A DNA stretch of 54,050 nucleotides from JALEFZ01 sp039817415 (lineage in GTDB: Bacteria; Bacteroidota; Bacteroidia; J057). Numbering within the stretch: the first letter of the stretch is position 1; every line of letters begins with the position of its first letter. Shown here one piece after another: positions 17,370 through 26,204 of this stretch. Made by a program: the position numbers and the translations under genes. The notes beneath the pieces were generated by a model. That model did not search any database. It had not been told where the DNA came from and saw only the letters and a list, made by a program, of their open reading frames with translations. The stretch is taken from contig JBCBVV010000043.1 in assembly GCA_039817415.1 (NCBI GenBank), positions 1 through 54,050 on the forward strand, read 5' to 3'.

Positions 17370-18347
17370 TTATGTCAGTCGGCTATTTGCCTTGATTAGC
17401 TGATTGGGGGTATTTGGATCATACACCGCAAAATCGAATCCAGTTTGAATACAATAGGCCCCATATTCTCCTTTTTTATTAAGGGCGAGAAAACCTACCT
17501 GTATGTCCTTCCAATCGGGGTTTTTGCTGATTACCCTTTCAACTGCCAAGCGGCAAGCAGTCTCTGGATCATTTCCCTGTCTCATAAACTCAACAACTAA
17601 AAAACACCCTACTGCTCGAATCACTGCTTCTCCCCAACCCGTTGCAGTGGCGGCGCCCACTTCATTGTCTACATACAAGCCTGCTCCAATGATGGGGGAA
17701 TCGCCTACTCTTCCATGTAATTTCCAAGCGGCTCCACTGGTAGTACAAGCTCCGGAAAGATTACCGTCTGCATCCATGGCTACCATACCAATGGTATCGT
17801 GGTTTTCTACATTGATTTCTTGTCGGGTATCTTGCTGGTTCTTGGCTTTCCAGTTTTCCCAATCCTTTCGAGAGGGTTCTGTCAGTAAATCCACCTTTTC
17901 AAATCCTTTTTGCAAGGCAAATTGTTGCGCCCCTTCCCCTACCAACATGACATGTGGCGTTTCCTCCATAACTTTCCTAGCAACGGATATAGGATGGACT
18001 ATTCCTTCTAGAAAAGCCACCGAACCACAATCTCCTTCAGCATTCATGATGCAAGCATCTAGGGTAACATGTCCCTCCATATCGGGTCTCCCCCCATATC
18101 CAACAGTCCTCACTTTGGGATCAGCCTCGGTGATTTTCACGCCTGCCTCTACTGCATCAAGGGCATTCCCCCCCTGTGAAAGCACATTCCAGGCGCCTTC
18201 ATTGGCCGCCAATCCGTGATTCCATGTAGATATAACAATGGGCTTGTTGGTAGGAGTCGTTGAGGTAGTTGTTTCTGGCTTGCAGCCAATCGCTGTTAAT
18301 AGCCCTCCCAATCCAGTGATTTTGAGGAAATTCCTTCTGTTGGTCAT
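17370..18347 (-). CDS. N4-(beta-N-acetylglucosaminyl)-L-asparaginase-type Ntn hydrolase
   Basis: A 325-residue glycosylasparaginase, an N-terminal nucleophile hydrolase that activates itself by cleavage. The nucleophile Thr185 lies in NHDTIGMVA, so cleavage falls between D184 and T185. The substrate loop GRVGDSPIIGAG and the C-terminal ATGWGEAVIR are conserved. The N-terminus TNRRNFLKITGLGG has a twin-arginine motif, followed by LLTAIGC at 16-22, which could be a lipobox, so the enzyme may be Tat-exported and lipid-anchored. It would cleave the GlcNAc-Asn bond of glycoprotein remnants, or isoaspartyl/asparagine bonds; the glycosylated substrate is a family inference. It is the first gene of a possible three-gene transcript. 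Confidence 0.88.
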   Translation of the reverse strand: MTNRRNFLKITGLGGLLTAIGCKPETTTSTTPTNKPIVISTWNHGLAANEGAWNVLSQGGNALDAVEAGVKITEADPKVRTVGYGGRPDMEGHVTLDACIMNAEGDCGSVAFLEGIVHPISVARKVMEETPHVMLVGEGAQQFALQKGFEKVDLLTEPSRKDWENWKAKNQQDTRQEINVENHDTIGMVAMDADGNLSGACTTSGAAWKLHGRVGDSPIIGAGLYVDNEVGAATATGWGEAVIRAVGCFLVVEFMRQGNDPETACRLAVERVISKNPDWKDIQVGFLALNKKGEYGAYCIQTGFDFAVYDPNTPNQLIKANSRLT

Positions 18348-18415
18348 AGGTTCAAGTCTTAGCTTATGCCAATATGATAAGGAATTCTTCCGAAATACTT
18401 TACTTATTCAAACGA

Positions 18416-18447
18416 AAAGCGGGTAGCATATCATAACTACCCGCTTT
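18416..18447 (-). terminator. Terminator of the glycogen debranching enzyme gene
   Basis: A perfect 11-bp stem, AAAGCGGGTAG (18416-18426) with CTACCCGCTTT (18437-18447), has a 10-nt loop and a T-rich run after it on the minus strand. It lies 26 bp past the stop at 18474. Confidence 0.85.
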
Positions 18448-18473
18448 CTACTTACTACGTACAAGTGTAGTTC

Positions 18474-20501
18474 TTATTCAGCAAATATTCTTTCTTCCTT
18501 ACGGCTTTCAGCTCCATTACTGGAGAATGAGCGATAATCAGATTCGTACAATTGGTACTCATGCACGACTCTCAAAATTTCTGCTACTCCCCATGCCTGA
18601 GCGACACATCCTCTTGGTTTGTGAGGACCATTCCCGTCAAAAATCTCCGAGATATGCCCAATTCCTGCCTTGCTTAAGTGTGGATATAGTTTGTTCAGAA
18701 TGTTGACGGCTTCATCACGCCCCCAGGTAGATCGTACTTTGATCAGGGCATCCAAATAGGGTCCCATTAGCCATGACCATACAGTTCCTTGGTGATAAGC
18801 CCCATCTCGGTTGACTTGGTTGCCATTGTAAATTCCTTTGTAGGCTGAATCATAAATAGATAAGGACCTTAGCCCAACAGGGGTAAAGAGTTCTTCTTCG
18901 GCCCTATTGAGGATTTCATTGGCCTGCTCATGATTGATCAGGGTAAAGGGCAAACTGATGGCAAACAACTGGTTGGGGCGAAAGGCAGGATCTTTCTCCT
19001 TTCCATCAACTACATCGAAGAGGTAATTTTCTTTTTCATTCCAGAATGCATCAAGGAATGACTTTCTGATCTTCAGGGCAAAAACACCTACACGCTGAGC
19101 TGTTTCAAGGTCCCCTTTAATTTTGAGGAAGTATTCATAGATCCTCCAGGCATTGTACCAAAGAGCGTTTACTTCGACTGCTTTTCCAATCCTTGGGGTT
19201 ACGACCCAATCTCCCACTCTTGCATCCATCCAAGTAAGCATCTCTCCTTCTGTTCCTCCAGAAAGGAGCCCATCCTTATCCATTTTTATGTTGTAGCGCG
19301 TTCCCTTTTTATGCCAGCTTAAGATATCCTCCATGACCGGAAGAATTTCGTCCAATACAAACTGGAAATCGCGGCTAGCCAATGCGTATTTGTAGATGGC
19401 TACGAAGAACCACATCGTAGCGTCAATGTTGTTGTACAAGGGCGCTTCTCCTCCATCAGGGAAGCGATTAGGGATCATTCCCTGGCTGGTATTTAAGGCA
19501 AATGCCTTCAGTATTTTCTTCGCATCCTCGTATCTCCCCGTTGCCAGACATAATCCTGGTAGAGAAATCATGGTATCTCTTCCCCAATCTGTAAACCAGT
19601 GATAGCCTGCAATAATGGTTTTGAGGTCCTCTCCCCTTTTGACGATAAACTGATCTGAAGCCAAGGTGAGTCTTTGTATCATGGGCTGAGCAGCTGGGGC
19701 TTGCGTCATCACGCCCAATCTTCTTTTTCGCTCTAGCTCGATCAACTGGCTTCCTTCATTGGCCGGGATGTTTCGCATGGAAACAATCAGATGAGTAGTT
19801 TCCCCTTCCTTCAAATTGATAAACATTTTCCCAGGGGAAAACAGGTCCTCATGTGCCTCCATTCCTCTTTCATCTTCTACCTTATACTCGAAGTTGAAAA
19901 ACCACTGTGGCTCATAATCAAAATGAACATTCTCTCCTGATATATAGAAAGGAGCTAATTCTCTCTTGGGCTGAAGAGAGAGCGTGGAATCATGAAAGTT
20001 AACCACTTGATTGATTCCGTGATGTTCTTTCCCGAGGGTATGGTAGTCTCGGGGAAATGTTAGGGGCTGTAATTGTAAGGTAAAATCATCATCTGCCTTC
20101 ACTACTTCGTATCGAATAACGACCGTATTTTCCCCATAAATGGTGACAATCGTTTTTTTCAGAATGACACCATTCACGAAGTAAGTAAAGGTAGGAAAGA
20201 TCTCCTGCTCGAAGCGCTGTTGGTAAATATATCCCTGGGGATGAATAGCTCCTTGGTATTTATTCGCACAAATATCATAGCAGTTTCCATCTATCCACAA
20301 GGCTTCGTCCATTTTGGAGAGCATAACCGTTCTCCCAACAGGGGCCTTCAAGGCTGGGACAAATAAACCATGATATCTTCGGGTGTTGGTTCCGATGACT
20401 GAAGAGCTGGAGTAGCCGCCAATACCATTAGTCTCTAACCATTCATACTGAGTGGCATTGTCAAAGCGGTGGAGAACTGAAGGGCCTAAGCTAATATACA
20501 T
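18474..20501 (-). CDS. Glycogen debranching enzyme (amylo-alpha-1,6-glucosidase, GH133-type)
   Basis: A 675-residue enzyme that removes alpha-1,6-linked glucose at glycogen branch points. The N-terminal beta domain opens with EWLETNGIGGYSSSSVIGTN and RRYHGLFVPAL, the signature of the bacterial archaeal-type debranching enzymes. The C-terminal part (about 285-650) is the (alpha/alpha)6 barrel, with FTDWGRDTMISLPGL, IPNRFPDGGEAPLYNNIDA, LWYNAWRIYE and GAYHQGTVWSWLMGPY; acids in these loops are the expected catalytic residues. It has no signal peptide and is cytoplasmic. It is alone here, with its own terminator, but would work with the cytoplasmic alpha-amylase at 3400. No glycogen synthase or phosphorylase is in the window. 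Confidence 0.93.
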   Translation of the reverse strand: MYISLGPSVLHRFDNATQYEWLETNGIGGYSSSSVIGTNTRRYHGLFVPALKAPVGRTVMLSKMDEALWIDGNCYDICANKYQGAIHPQGYIYQQRFEQEIFPTFTYFVNGVILKKTIVTIYGENTVVIRYEVVKADDDFTLQLQPLTFPRDYHTLGKEHHGINQVVNFHDSTLSLQPKRELAPFYISGENVHFDYEPQWFFNFEYKVEDERGMEAHEDLFSPGKMFINLKEGETTHLIVSMRNIPANEGSQLIELERKRRLGVMTQAPAAQPMIQRLTLASDQFIVKRGEDLKTIIAGYHWFTDWGRDTMISLPGLCLATGRYEDAKKILKAFALNTSQGMIPNRFPDGGEAPLYNNIDATMWFFVAIYKYALASRDFQFVLDEILPVMEDILSWHKKGTRYNIKMDKDGLLSGGTEGEMLTWMDARVGDWVVTPRIGKAVEVNALWYNAWRIYEYFLKIKGDLETAQRVGVFALKIRKSFLDAFWNEKENYLFDVVDGKEKDPAFRPNQLFAISLPFTLINHEQANEILNRAEEELFTPVGLRSLSIYDSAYKGIYNGNQVNRDGAYHQGTVWSWLMGPYLDALIKVRSTWGRDEAVNILNKLYPHLSKAGIGHISEIFDGNGPHKPRGCVAQAWGVAEILRVVHEYQLYESDYRSFSSNGAESRKEERIFAE

Positions 20502-21096
20502 ATCGGATGTCTGGGTTCAGGCACTTGGCCTGCTAGATGCCATTTGTAATTGAGTTTGTTTTTGTTCGGGTACCAATAACCAATATTGGCACAAGGTCTT
20601 ATAGGAGCTATCTCCTCACGGCGTTGAGTAGTGTTGTTAATCAGGGGTTACGAAAACGATTTAATGATCTCTCCACTAAACTCCACCTCACAAAAATGAA
20701 AGAATCCTAAAGGGATCACAGATAGTTTTTTTCAAAAACCTTACAGTGACAAAAAAGAATATCTTTCCTCATCTTTTACCTCAAATCGAACTGTGGCACA
20801 GTCGAAAAAACACCCCGATTATCCTAAAAGAACATCCTAGTACGATTGTAGTATCTTATCAATGAATCCTTTATGAGTAGGTGAAGGATTATTGTAAAAT
20901 ACACATGATTTATTCTTAATAAATCCCAATGGATATGGAAAAATTTTAAAAATTTTCTACAAAAAGCAAATAACTAATGAAAATTTAACAAAAAACGCAC
21001 ATCATCTGAGAAAAATATTCAATAGCATTCTTTAGATGTATGCTACAACGTGCTGCCATAGGACGATGCTATTTTTCCCTGAATTTGCCTCCTTAC
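20502..21096. other. 595-bp intergenic region with palindromes, no gene seen
   Basis: It lies between the debranching-enzyme start and the ABC exporter stop, both on the minus strand. Near the debranching gene there is CAGGC-5 nt-GCCTG (about 20518-20532) and a perfect 10-bp palindrome CCAATATTGG (20580-20589) just after GGTACC; these could be operators. The stretch 20880-21030 is strongly AT-rich. I find no RNA gene, reading frame or clear terminator for the ABC gene. Confidence 0.35.
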
Positions 21097-22902
21097 TTAC
21101 GAGCTCTTCTCAGAAACAGTTCCTTCAGCTTGCTGTTTTTGGAAGATTCTTGCGTAGTAAGTATCCGCTTTTAGCAATTCTTCATGGGTTCCCCTTTCGG
21201 TAATCTCCCCATCCTCGATAACGAGAATTTGATCAGCATCTTGTATGCAGGATAATCTATGTGCTACCATAATGATGGAAACATCAGGATTGGCTTGTCT
21301 ATAAGCCTTTAGGTTGGTCAGTATGTTTTCCTCTGTTCTGGTATCGACAGCCGATAAGACGTCATCTAGGATCAGTAAAAGTGGCTTTCTAATCCAGGCT
21401 CTCGCCAGAGAAATTCGTTGTTTTTGTCCACCAGAAAGTGTCACCCCTCTTTCTCCCACCACAGTATCGTAGTTTTCTGGGAAGTTCATGATACTCTCGT
21501 GGACGGAGGATTTTTTGGCAACTTCCATCGCCGTCTCTCGATCTGCTCCTGGCATACCAAAAGCAATGTTCTCTCCTATGGTATCAGAAAACAGGAATAC
21601 ATCCTGAGGAGCATATCCAATGGCGGATCTTAGGTTTTCTTTGCTCAAGGACCTTAGCGGATAATTGTCAAAGAAGATATCTCCTTGATCCACATCCAGA
21701 AGACGTGGAATCATGTTGCAGAGGGTAGATTTACCAGAACCCGTTGGTCCAACGATGCCAAGCATTTGCCCTGGCTTCAAATCGAAATTAATGTCCTTTA
21801 GTGCCTGTATTCCCGTATCAGGATAGGTAAAAGAGACTTTATGGAAGGATACAGCAGCTTTCTTAACCGCTTCTGATTTACGAGGAAAGACCAGCTCAGA
21901 TTGTTCTTCTAACAATTCATTGAGTCGTTTCTGGCTCGCAGCTGCACGTTGAATCAAAGTCGTCACCCATCCCAAGGCCACAATCGGCCAGGTAATCAGG
22001 TTAATATAAATGAGGAATTCGGCGATGTTACCTATAGTCAGTTGTCCACTGATCACTTTCCCTCCCCCAATCCATACGGTCAGCAATACACTCAAGCCTA
22101 CCAGAAAGACCACAAGCGGGAAGAAGGATGCATCTACTCTAGCCAGTCGCATAGATTTTTCCATGTACTCATCAGACTCCTCTGCAAAAGACTCATAGGA
22201 ATGCTTTTCCTTTACATAGGCCTTTACCACCCGAATCCCAGAGAATATTTCCTGTGCCATGGTGGTGAGACTAGACAATTGCTCCTGTATTTTCTCACTT
22301 CGTTTCTGAATAATGGACTCTACATAATAAATAAGGAAGCTTAAAAGTGGAAAGGGCAAACAGGCATATAGGGTCAATTCTGGATTTACGGAAATCATGG
22401 TAATGATCACCACAAAAAACAGCGTGAAGGTATTGAGTGAATACATGATCCCAGGGCCGAGATACATTCTTACACGGGAAACATCTTCTGAAATTCGTGC
22501 CATCAAGTCCCCAGTTCTGTTCTTTCTGTAAAAACTCAGAGAGAGTTGCTGGAAGTGGTCATAAAGATCTTTTCGAATGTCATACTCTATTAGCCTAGAC
22601 ATGACGATGATGGTCTGGCGGGTTAGGAAGAGGAAGATTCCTCTGATCAGCGCCATGGCCAAGACCAACAAACCAAAGAGGATCAGCGTTTCGACAAACA
22701 TATCCTCTAGCTTTCCTGCTAGTTGAAATCCACTCAATTGGCGATAAAATTTGAGAGAATCGCCTACAAGATTAATGGCTGCTCTGATGATCTGAGCAGG
22801 ATAAACAGCAAATAGATTTGAAATAGTGATAAAGACAATCCCCAGCAACAAGTGCCATTTATACTTCCATATATAGGGATTTAAGGCAAATAGGTGTCTC
22901 AT
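21097..22902 (-). CDS. ABC exporter, fused permease-ATPase (MsbA/multidrug type)
   Basis: A 601-residue half-transporter that forms a dimer in the inner membrane. Six transmembrane helices fill about residues 15-320. The ATPase follows: Walker A GPTGSGKS (385-392), Q-loop YAPQD (430-434), signature LSGGQ (489-493), Walker B LLLILDD (508-514) and switch His in VAHRLS (H548). The residue after the Walker B Asp, normally the catalytic Glu, is Asp514 (LDDVLSAVD), as in the degenerate halves of heterodimeric exporters such as YheI/BmrC. No partner half-transporter lies next to it. Substrates could be lipids or drugs. The ATG at 22902 lies 17 bp from a TACCTTTG element. Confidence 0.9.
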   Translation of the reverse strand: MRHLFALNPYIWKYKWHLLLGIVFITISNLFAVYPAQIIRAAINLVGDSLKFYRQLSGFQLAGKLEDMFVETLILFGLLVLAMALIRGIFLFLTRQTIIVMSRLIEYDIRKDLYDHFQQLSLSFYRKNRTGDLMARISEDVSRVRMYLGPGIMYSLNTFTLFFVVIITMISVNPELTLYACLPFPLLSFLIYYVESIIQKRSEKIQEQLSSLTTMAQEIFSGIRVVKAYVKEKHSYESFAEESDEYMEKSMRLARVDASFFPLVVFLVGLSVLLTVWIGGGKVISGQLTIGNIAEFLIYINLITWPIVALGWVTTLIQRAAASQKRLNELLEEQSELVFPRKSEAVKKAAVSFHKVSFTYPDTGIQALKDINFDLKPGQMLGIVGPTGSGKSTLCNMIPRLLDVDQGDIFFDNYPLRSLSKENLRSAIGYAPQDVFLFSDTIGENIAFGMPGADRETAMEVAKKSSVHESIMNFPENYDTVVGERGVTLSGGQKQRISLARAWIRKPLLLILDDVLSAVDTRTEENILTNLKAYRQANPDVSIIMVAHRLSCIQDADQILVIEDGEITERGTHEELLKADTYYARIFQKQQAEGTVSEKSS

Positions 22903-22918
22903 TCACAGAAATTTGAAA

Positions 22919-22926
22919 CAAAGGTA
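22919..22926 (-). promoter_or_regulatory. Predicted -7 element of the ABC exporter gene
   Basis: The minus strand reads TACCTTTG, an exact TAnnTTTG, 17 bp before the ATG. No clear -33 TTTG is seen at the right distance. Confidence 0.4.
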
Positions 22927-23258
22927 ATGGAATAATATTGTGAATCCATTTTTGGAGAAATCTGGTATCTGTGAAGTTTGTCAATTGGATGTTTTGTCAG
23001 TTTTTGACCTAAGAATGAATACCTTTTCACAGAATTCCGTAAACAAAAGCGAAATGCATTGAAATTGTGGAATCATCCTTACATCCCTATTAACTACCCT
23101 AAAAGCAAGTACTTTTTCATTTGAAAGGGGATTTCATAATTTGATTCTAGGTCGAGAGGTTTACTATGGATAAACAACTGGTATTCAATCTCTCTGACCC
23201 CAAATAGCCTCCCTGGCAACCTGTGTCCTATTGTGTGATTCTACCCAAGACTTAAACC
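22927..23258. other. Divergent intergenic region, no gene seen
   Basis: It separates the ABC exporter (-) from the thioredoxin-SPOR gene (+) and must hold promoters for both. It is AT-rich. I cannot place the plus-strand promoter, and there is no RNA gene or reading frame worth reporting. Confidence 0.35.
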
Positions 23259-24209
23259 ATGAATCTTAATCAAAAAGTACTCTTGCTCTTCATCTGCCTG
23301 GGAATTTACATGCCTATTGCATCAGCTCAGGGAAATTTCGATCAAGAACCCTTTTATGAAGGAACGATTGATCAAATGCGCCGGCAGGCCAAAAATTTCG
23401 AAAAACCTTACATTTTGTTTTTCCATGCAGATTGGTCAGTCCCATCTCGCGAGGTGGAAGACAAATGTTTGATGGACAACCGCATTCTCTCGCTGCTTGA
23501 CCAAAACTACTTTATCTATAAGGCAGATTTAGAGTCTCGCGCCACATCAGAACAACTCGATCATTTAGCTGATCTTTATAAGGTTAGCCTTTACCCCACC
23601 TTCATTTTCTTTTCCCCTGAAGGAAGAGTCTTAAGGAAAATGGCAGGAAAGGTCGATATTCAGTCCTTTGAAAACGAACTCCTTGAGATTTACTCTTTGT
23701 CTACCGAAGTGGAAGCTGCGGATGTGAATGGGGAAATTGGAGAGGTAGACGGAGACTGGATTCCCGAGGACTTTTTCCCAGAAAACGAAGACGAAATCCA
23801 AGAAATTGTCATCATTGACGAATTTGAGTCAGATGAAGTTACTGAGTATGAACTGGTTGATCCCAATGACAATGATGACATAGAAGTCATAGACGAAGCA
23901 GACACATGGAATAAGAAACCTGCTCCCAAACCTAGTCCCAATAAGGATTTGGAAGGACCCAAGGAGATGTTTGCCATACAGTTGGGAGCCTTCAGTAAAT
24001 TATCTGGTGCTCAACAAAAACTGAATGAAGTTCAGACCTACACTACCTTCCCCGCAGAAATCATTGAGAAGGTGGTTAAGGGTAAAAAATACTATAAAGT
24101 AGTAGTAGGCCCTTATGCAAGTAAAGGAAAGGCTGAAGTACAACGCGTCAAGGTAATGGAAGAAATTGGGGGTGAAAGGCCATTTATCATTACCATCCCA
24201 CGCTTCTAA
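23259..24209 (+). CDS. Secreted thioredoxin-fold / SPOR-domain fusion without CxxC
   Basis: A 316-residue periplasmic protein. The signal peptide ends near residue 24 (IASAQG). Residues about 33-146 form a thioredoxin fold of the DUF255/thioredoxin_7 kind: PYILFFHADWSVPSREVEDKC, then the cis-proline loop SLYPTFIFF (P113). The redox motif WCxxC is replaced by W59-S-V-P-S63, so both catalytic cysteines are missing; only C70 remains in the domain. A very acidic linker (about 150-225, many Asp and Glu) leads to a C-terminal SPOR domain (about 238-316; FAIQLGAFSK ... YYKVVVGPYASKGKAE), which in this family binds denuded peptidoglycan at division sites. The role is probably structural or scaffolding in the envelope rather than disulfide exchange. 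Confidence 0.85.
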   Translation: MNLNQKVLLLFICLGIYMPIASAQGNFDQEPFYEGTIDQMRRQAKNFEKPYILFFHADWSVPSREVEDKCLMDNRILSLLDQNYFIYKADLESRATSEQLDHLADLYKVSLYPTFIFFSPEGRVLRKMAGKVDIQSFENELLEIYSLSTEVEAADVNGEIGEVDGDWIPEDFFPENEDEIQEIVIIDEFESDEVTEYELVDPNDNDDIEVIDEADTWNKKPAPKPSPNKDLEGPKEMFAIQLGAFSKLSGAQQKLNEVQTYTTFPAEIIEKVVKGKKYYKVVVGPYASKGKAEVQRVKVMEEIGGERPFIITIPRF

Positions 24210-24225
24210 ACAAAAGCATAGATTC

Positions 24226-24258
24226 AAAAAGGGAGATCCACTCGGGTCTCCCTTTTTT
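24226..24258 (+). terminator. Terminator of the thioredoxin-SPOR gene
   Basis: AAAAGGGAGA pairs with TCTCCCTTTT across a 10-nt loop, followed by a T run. It begins 17 bp after the stop at 24209. Confidence 0.85.
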
Positions 24259-24571
24259 ATTGGAAGATTATCTCCATTTGTTACCTGCGTAACATTTCAC
24301 ATGAAATTTCCCACATACTTTGCTTCCGTCAAGTCATAATCCCTTCTTGGATTAGACACTTCCCAAATCATGGATGGGTCTTTTGTTGTCAAAAGTACTT
24401 GAGGATTATCCCTCCGTCATTTTTGATCATCAAATATGCCCCTTTTCTAATATCAATTTTCAAGACTTATTCTGCTTCAAGGATTTAAAGCTTATATTTC
24501 GCCTAGAATTCATGAAGATCACAGAGGAAAGGCCTCCATCTACCTTTCCCCCTTATTGAATCAAAAGCCCT
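24259..24571. other. Leader region of the seven-gene operon, no gene seen
   Basis: About 310 bp between a terminator and the DinB-like gene. It should hold the promoter of the 24572-29084 operon, but I find no exact TAnnTTTG. A 61-codon open frame at 24374-24559 has no recognisable content and I do not call it. Confidence 0.35.
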
Positions 24572-25099
24572 ATGAATCTGATTAAAGTTAGCCATGCATT
24601 GTTTGAGGATGTCTCCCTTTACTTGACTGCTCTCACTCACAATGAGTACTGCCAAGGCTTAGAGGTACTGTCTGGTTCCAGCCTAGGCCAGCATACCCGA
24701 CATGTGATTGAGTTTTACCAATGTCTTGTGGATCAGTGTAAGGAAGGCAAAGTCAATTACGACTGTAGAAAAAGAAACCTGATGATTGAGCAAAATCCAG
24801 ATTTTGCTCTACAAGTGATCGAGGATATTCTTCAAAAACTGCCCCTTTTCCGTCAGGACAAAGCCGTGAAACTCATATGCGATTATGACAACGGAGTAGA
24901 TGAAAATAGCTTCACTTGGTCGAGTTATGGGAGAGAATTGGCTTACAACATAGAACATACGATTCACCATTTGGCCATGATCAAAATTGGCCTTCGACAA
25001 ATGCGTCCAGATATCGCCCTTCCGCAAGGATTTGGAGTTGCACCTTCTACCATTCGCCATCAGAACAAGGAGAAAAAAGTAAGTGCTTCAGGTTCCTGA
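24572..25099 (+). CDS. DinB-like four-helix-bundle protein
   Basis: A 175-residue protein with the layout of the DinB/YfiT family: four helices with metal-ligand histidines. H41/H44 lie in GQHTRHVIEFYQ and H129/H132/H133 in NIEHTIHHLAM, consistent with a metal-bound active site. Members are often thiol-dependent S-transferases, but some only keep the fold. It begins an operon: the ATP-grasp gene starts 3 bp after its stop, and the frames continue with almost no gaps through 29084. This context suggests a modifying step on the product made or exported by the next two genes, but that is inference. Confidence 0.72.
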   Translation: MNLIKVSHALFEDVSLYLTALTHNEYCQGLEVLSGSSLGQHTRHVIEFYQCLVDQCKEGKVNYDCRKRNLMIEQNPDFALQVIEDILQKLPLFRQDKAVKLICDYDNGVDENSFTWSSYGRELAYNIEHTIHHLAMIKIGLRQMRPDIALPQGFGVAPSTIRHQNKEKKVSASGS

Positions 25100-25102
25100 T
25101 CC

Positions 25103-26203
25103 ATGACCACTATTAGTCCACCCAAACAAAAGACAAAAGCCAAAGCGACTGGGAAAAGCTCGCTATGGAAAACAAAACTGTTCCACTGGGAATTTTGGCC
25201 GGCTCAGATTGCCAATATTCCTGTGGTTGGTATGTGGTTATATTTTGCTATAAAAGCACGCCATCTGTTCTTTTTCTCAGCCGCGAATCCAGCTATCGAA
25301 ACAGGAGGTGTTTTAGGCGAATCCAAAATTGATATTCTCAACCAAATCCCTGCAGCTTACAAGCCATTGACTCTTTTCCATCAAGCAGGAACCTCTTATC
25401 CTGAATGGATGGACTCAATTGAAAAGGCTGGCCTTTCCTTCCCTTTGATTACCAAACCCAATGTAGGCGAACGAGGACTAGGCGTTGAAAAAATCAAAAA
25501 TCATGAGGCCTTCATGGACTACCTCAAGTATGCCAATTATGACCTGATTGTTCAAGAGTACGTTGACTACCCAGAGGAATACTCTGTGCTTCATTACCGT
25601 TTTCCCCAAAAAGACAAGGGTGAAATCACCTCCCTTTGCCGGAAAATATATCTGACTGTTAAGGGAGATGGCGAACATACCATCAGACAACTTATTGAGC
25701 GCTATCCAAGGGCGATGTTCCAATTAGAGGCGTTGGAATCAAGATGGGGAAAGCAACTGGATAGAGTTCCTCATATTGGCGAAAAGGTCCTGCTCAACCC
25801 TATCGGAAATCATTCCCGCGGTACCACGTTCCTGGATGCAAATGCTAAGATCACAGAGGCACTTACGCATACCTTCGACGAGATCAACAAACAATTAACT
25901 GGCATTCACCTGTGCCGCTACGACCTCAAATGCCAGAGTTTGCATGACCTAGAAAATGGCCAAAACTTCAAAATACTGGAAATCAATGGAGTAGCAGGAG
26001 AACCAGCCCATGTTTATGACCCTGAGTATTCAGTCAGGCAAGCATACAAGGACCTCTTTTATCATTGGAAAATGGTTTACCAGGTAGCTCGAAACCTCCA
26101 TCAAGAAGAAGGAGTGCCTTACATGAAATTAGGAGAGGCTTGGAGCAGCCTAAAAAAACACCTCAAATACGTGAAGACATTCCCTAAAAAGAGAAACAAC
26201 TAG
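25103..26203 (+). CDS. ATP-grasp ligase (D-Ala-D-Ala ligase-like)
   Basis: A 366-residue ATP-grasp enzyme, which joins a carboxylate to an amine or other nucleophile through an acyl phosphate. The first ~80 residues (with HWEFWPAQIANIPVVGMW and an aromatic-rich helix) are not typical of Ddl. The central part has the nucleotide loop LITKPNVGERGLGVEK and QEYVDYPEEYSV. The metal site appears near the end as YDLKCQ ... KILEINGVAGEP (about 272-302), where Glu and Asn bind magnesium. Ddl substrate loops are not recognisable, so a peptide or other amide ligase is more likely. It lies 1 bp before a LysE-type exporter, which fits synthesis and export of an amino-acid derivative. Confidence 0.75.
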   Translation: MTTISPPKQKTKAKATGKSSLWKTKLFHWEFWPAQIANIPVVGMWLYFAIKARHLFFFSAANPAIETGGVLGESKIDILNQIPAAYKPLTLFHQAGTSYPEWMDSIEKAGLSFPLITKPNVGERGLGVEKIKNHEAFMDYLKYANYDLIVQEYVDYPEEYSVLHYRFPQKDKGEITSLCRKIYLTVKGDGEHTIRQLIERYPRAMFQLEALESRWGKQLDRVPHIGEKVLLNPIGNHSRGTTFLDANAKITEALTHTFDEINKQLTGIHLCRYDLKCQSLHDLENGQNFKILEINGVAGEPAHVYDPEYSVRQAYKDLFYHWKMVYQVARNLHQEEGVPYMKLGEAWSSLKKHLKYVKTFPKKRNN

Positions 26204-26204
26204 C

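Noticed and set aside
17503..18219. 238-codon plus-strand frame
   Set aside because: It lies fully inside the glycosylasparaginase gene on the other strand, and its translation is Ser/Thr/Pro-rich without domain content.
24374..24559. 61-codon plus-strand frame before the seven-gene operon
   Set aside because: No promoter, SD or recognisable sequence; it probably just lies in the leader region.
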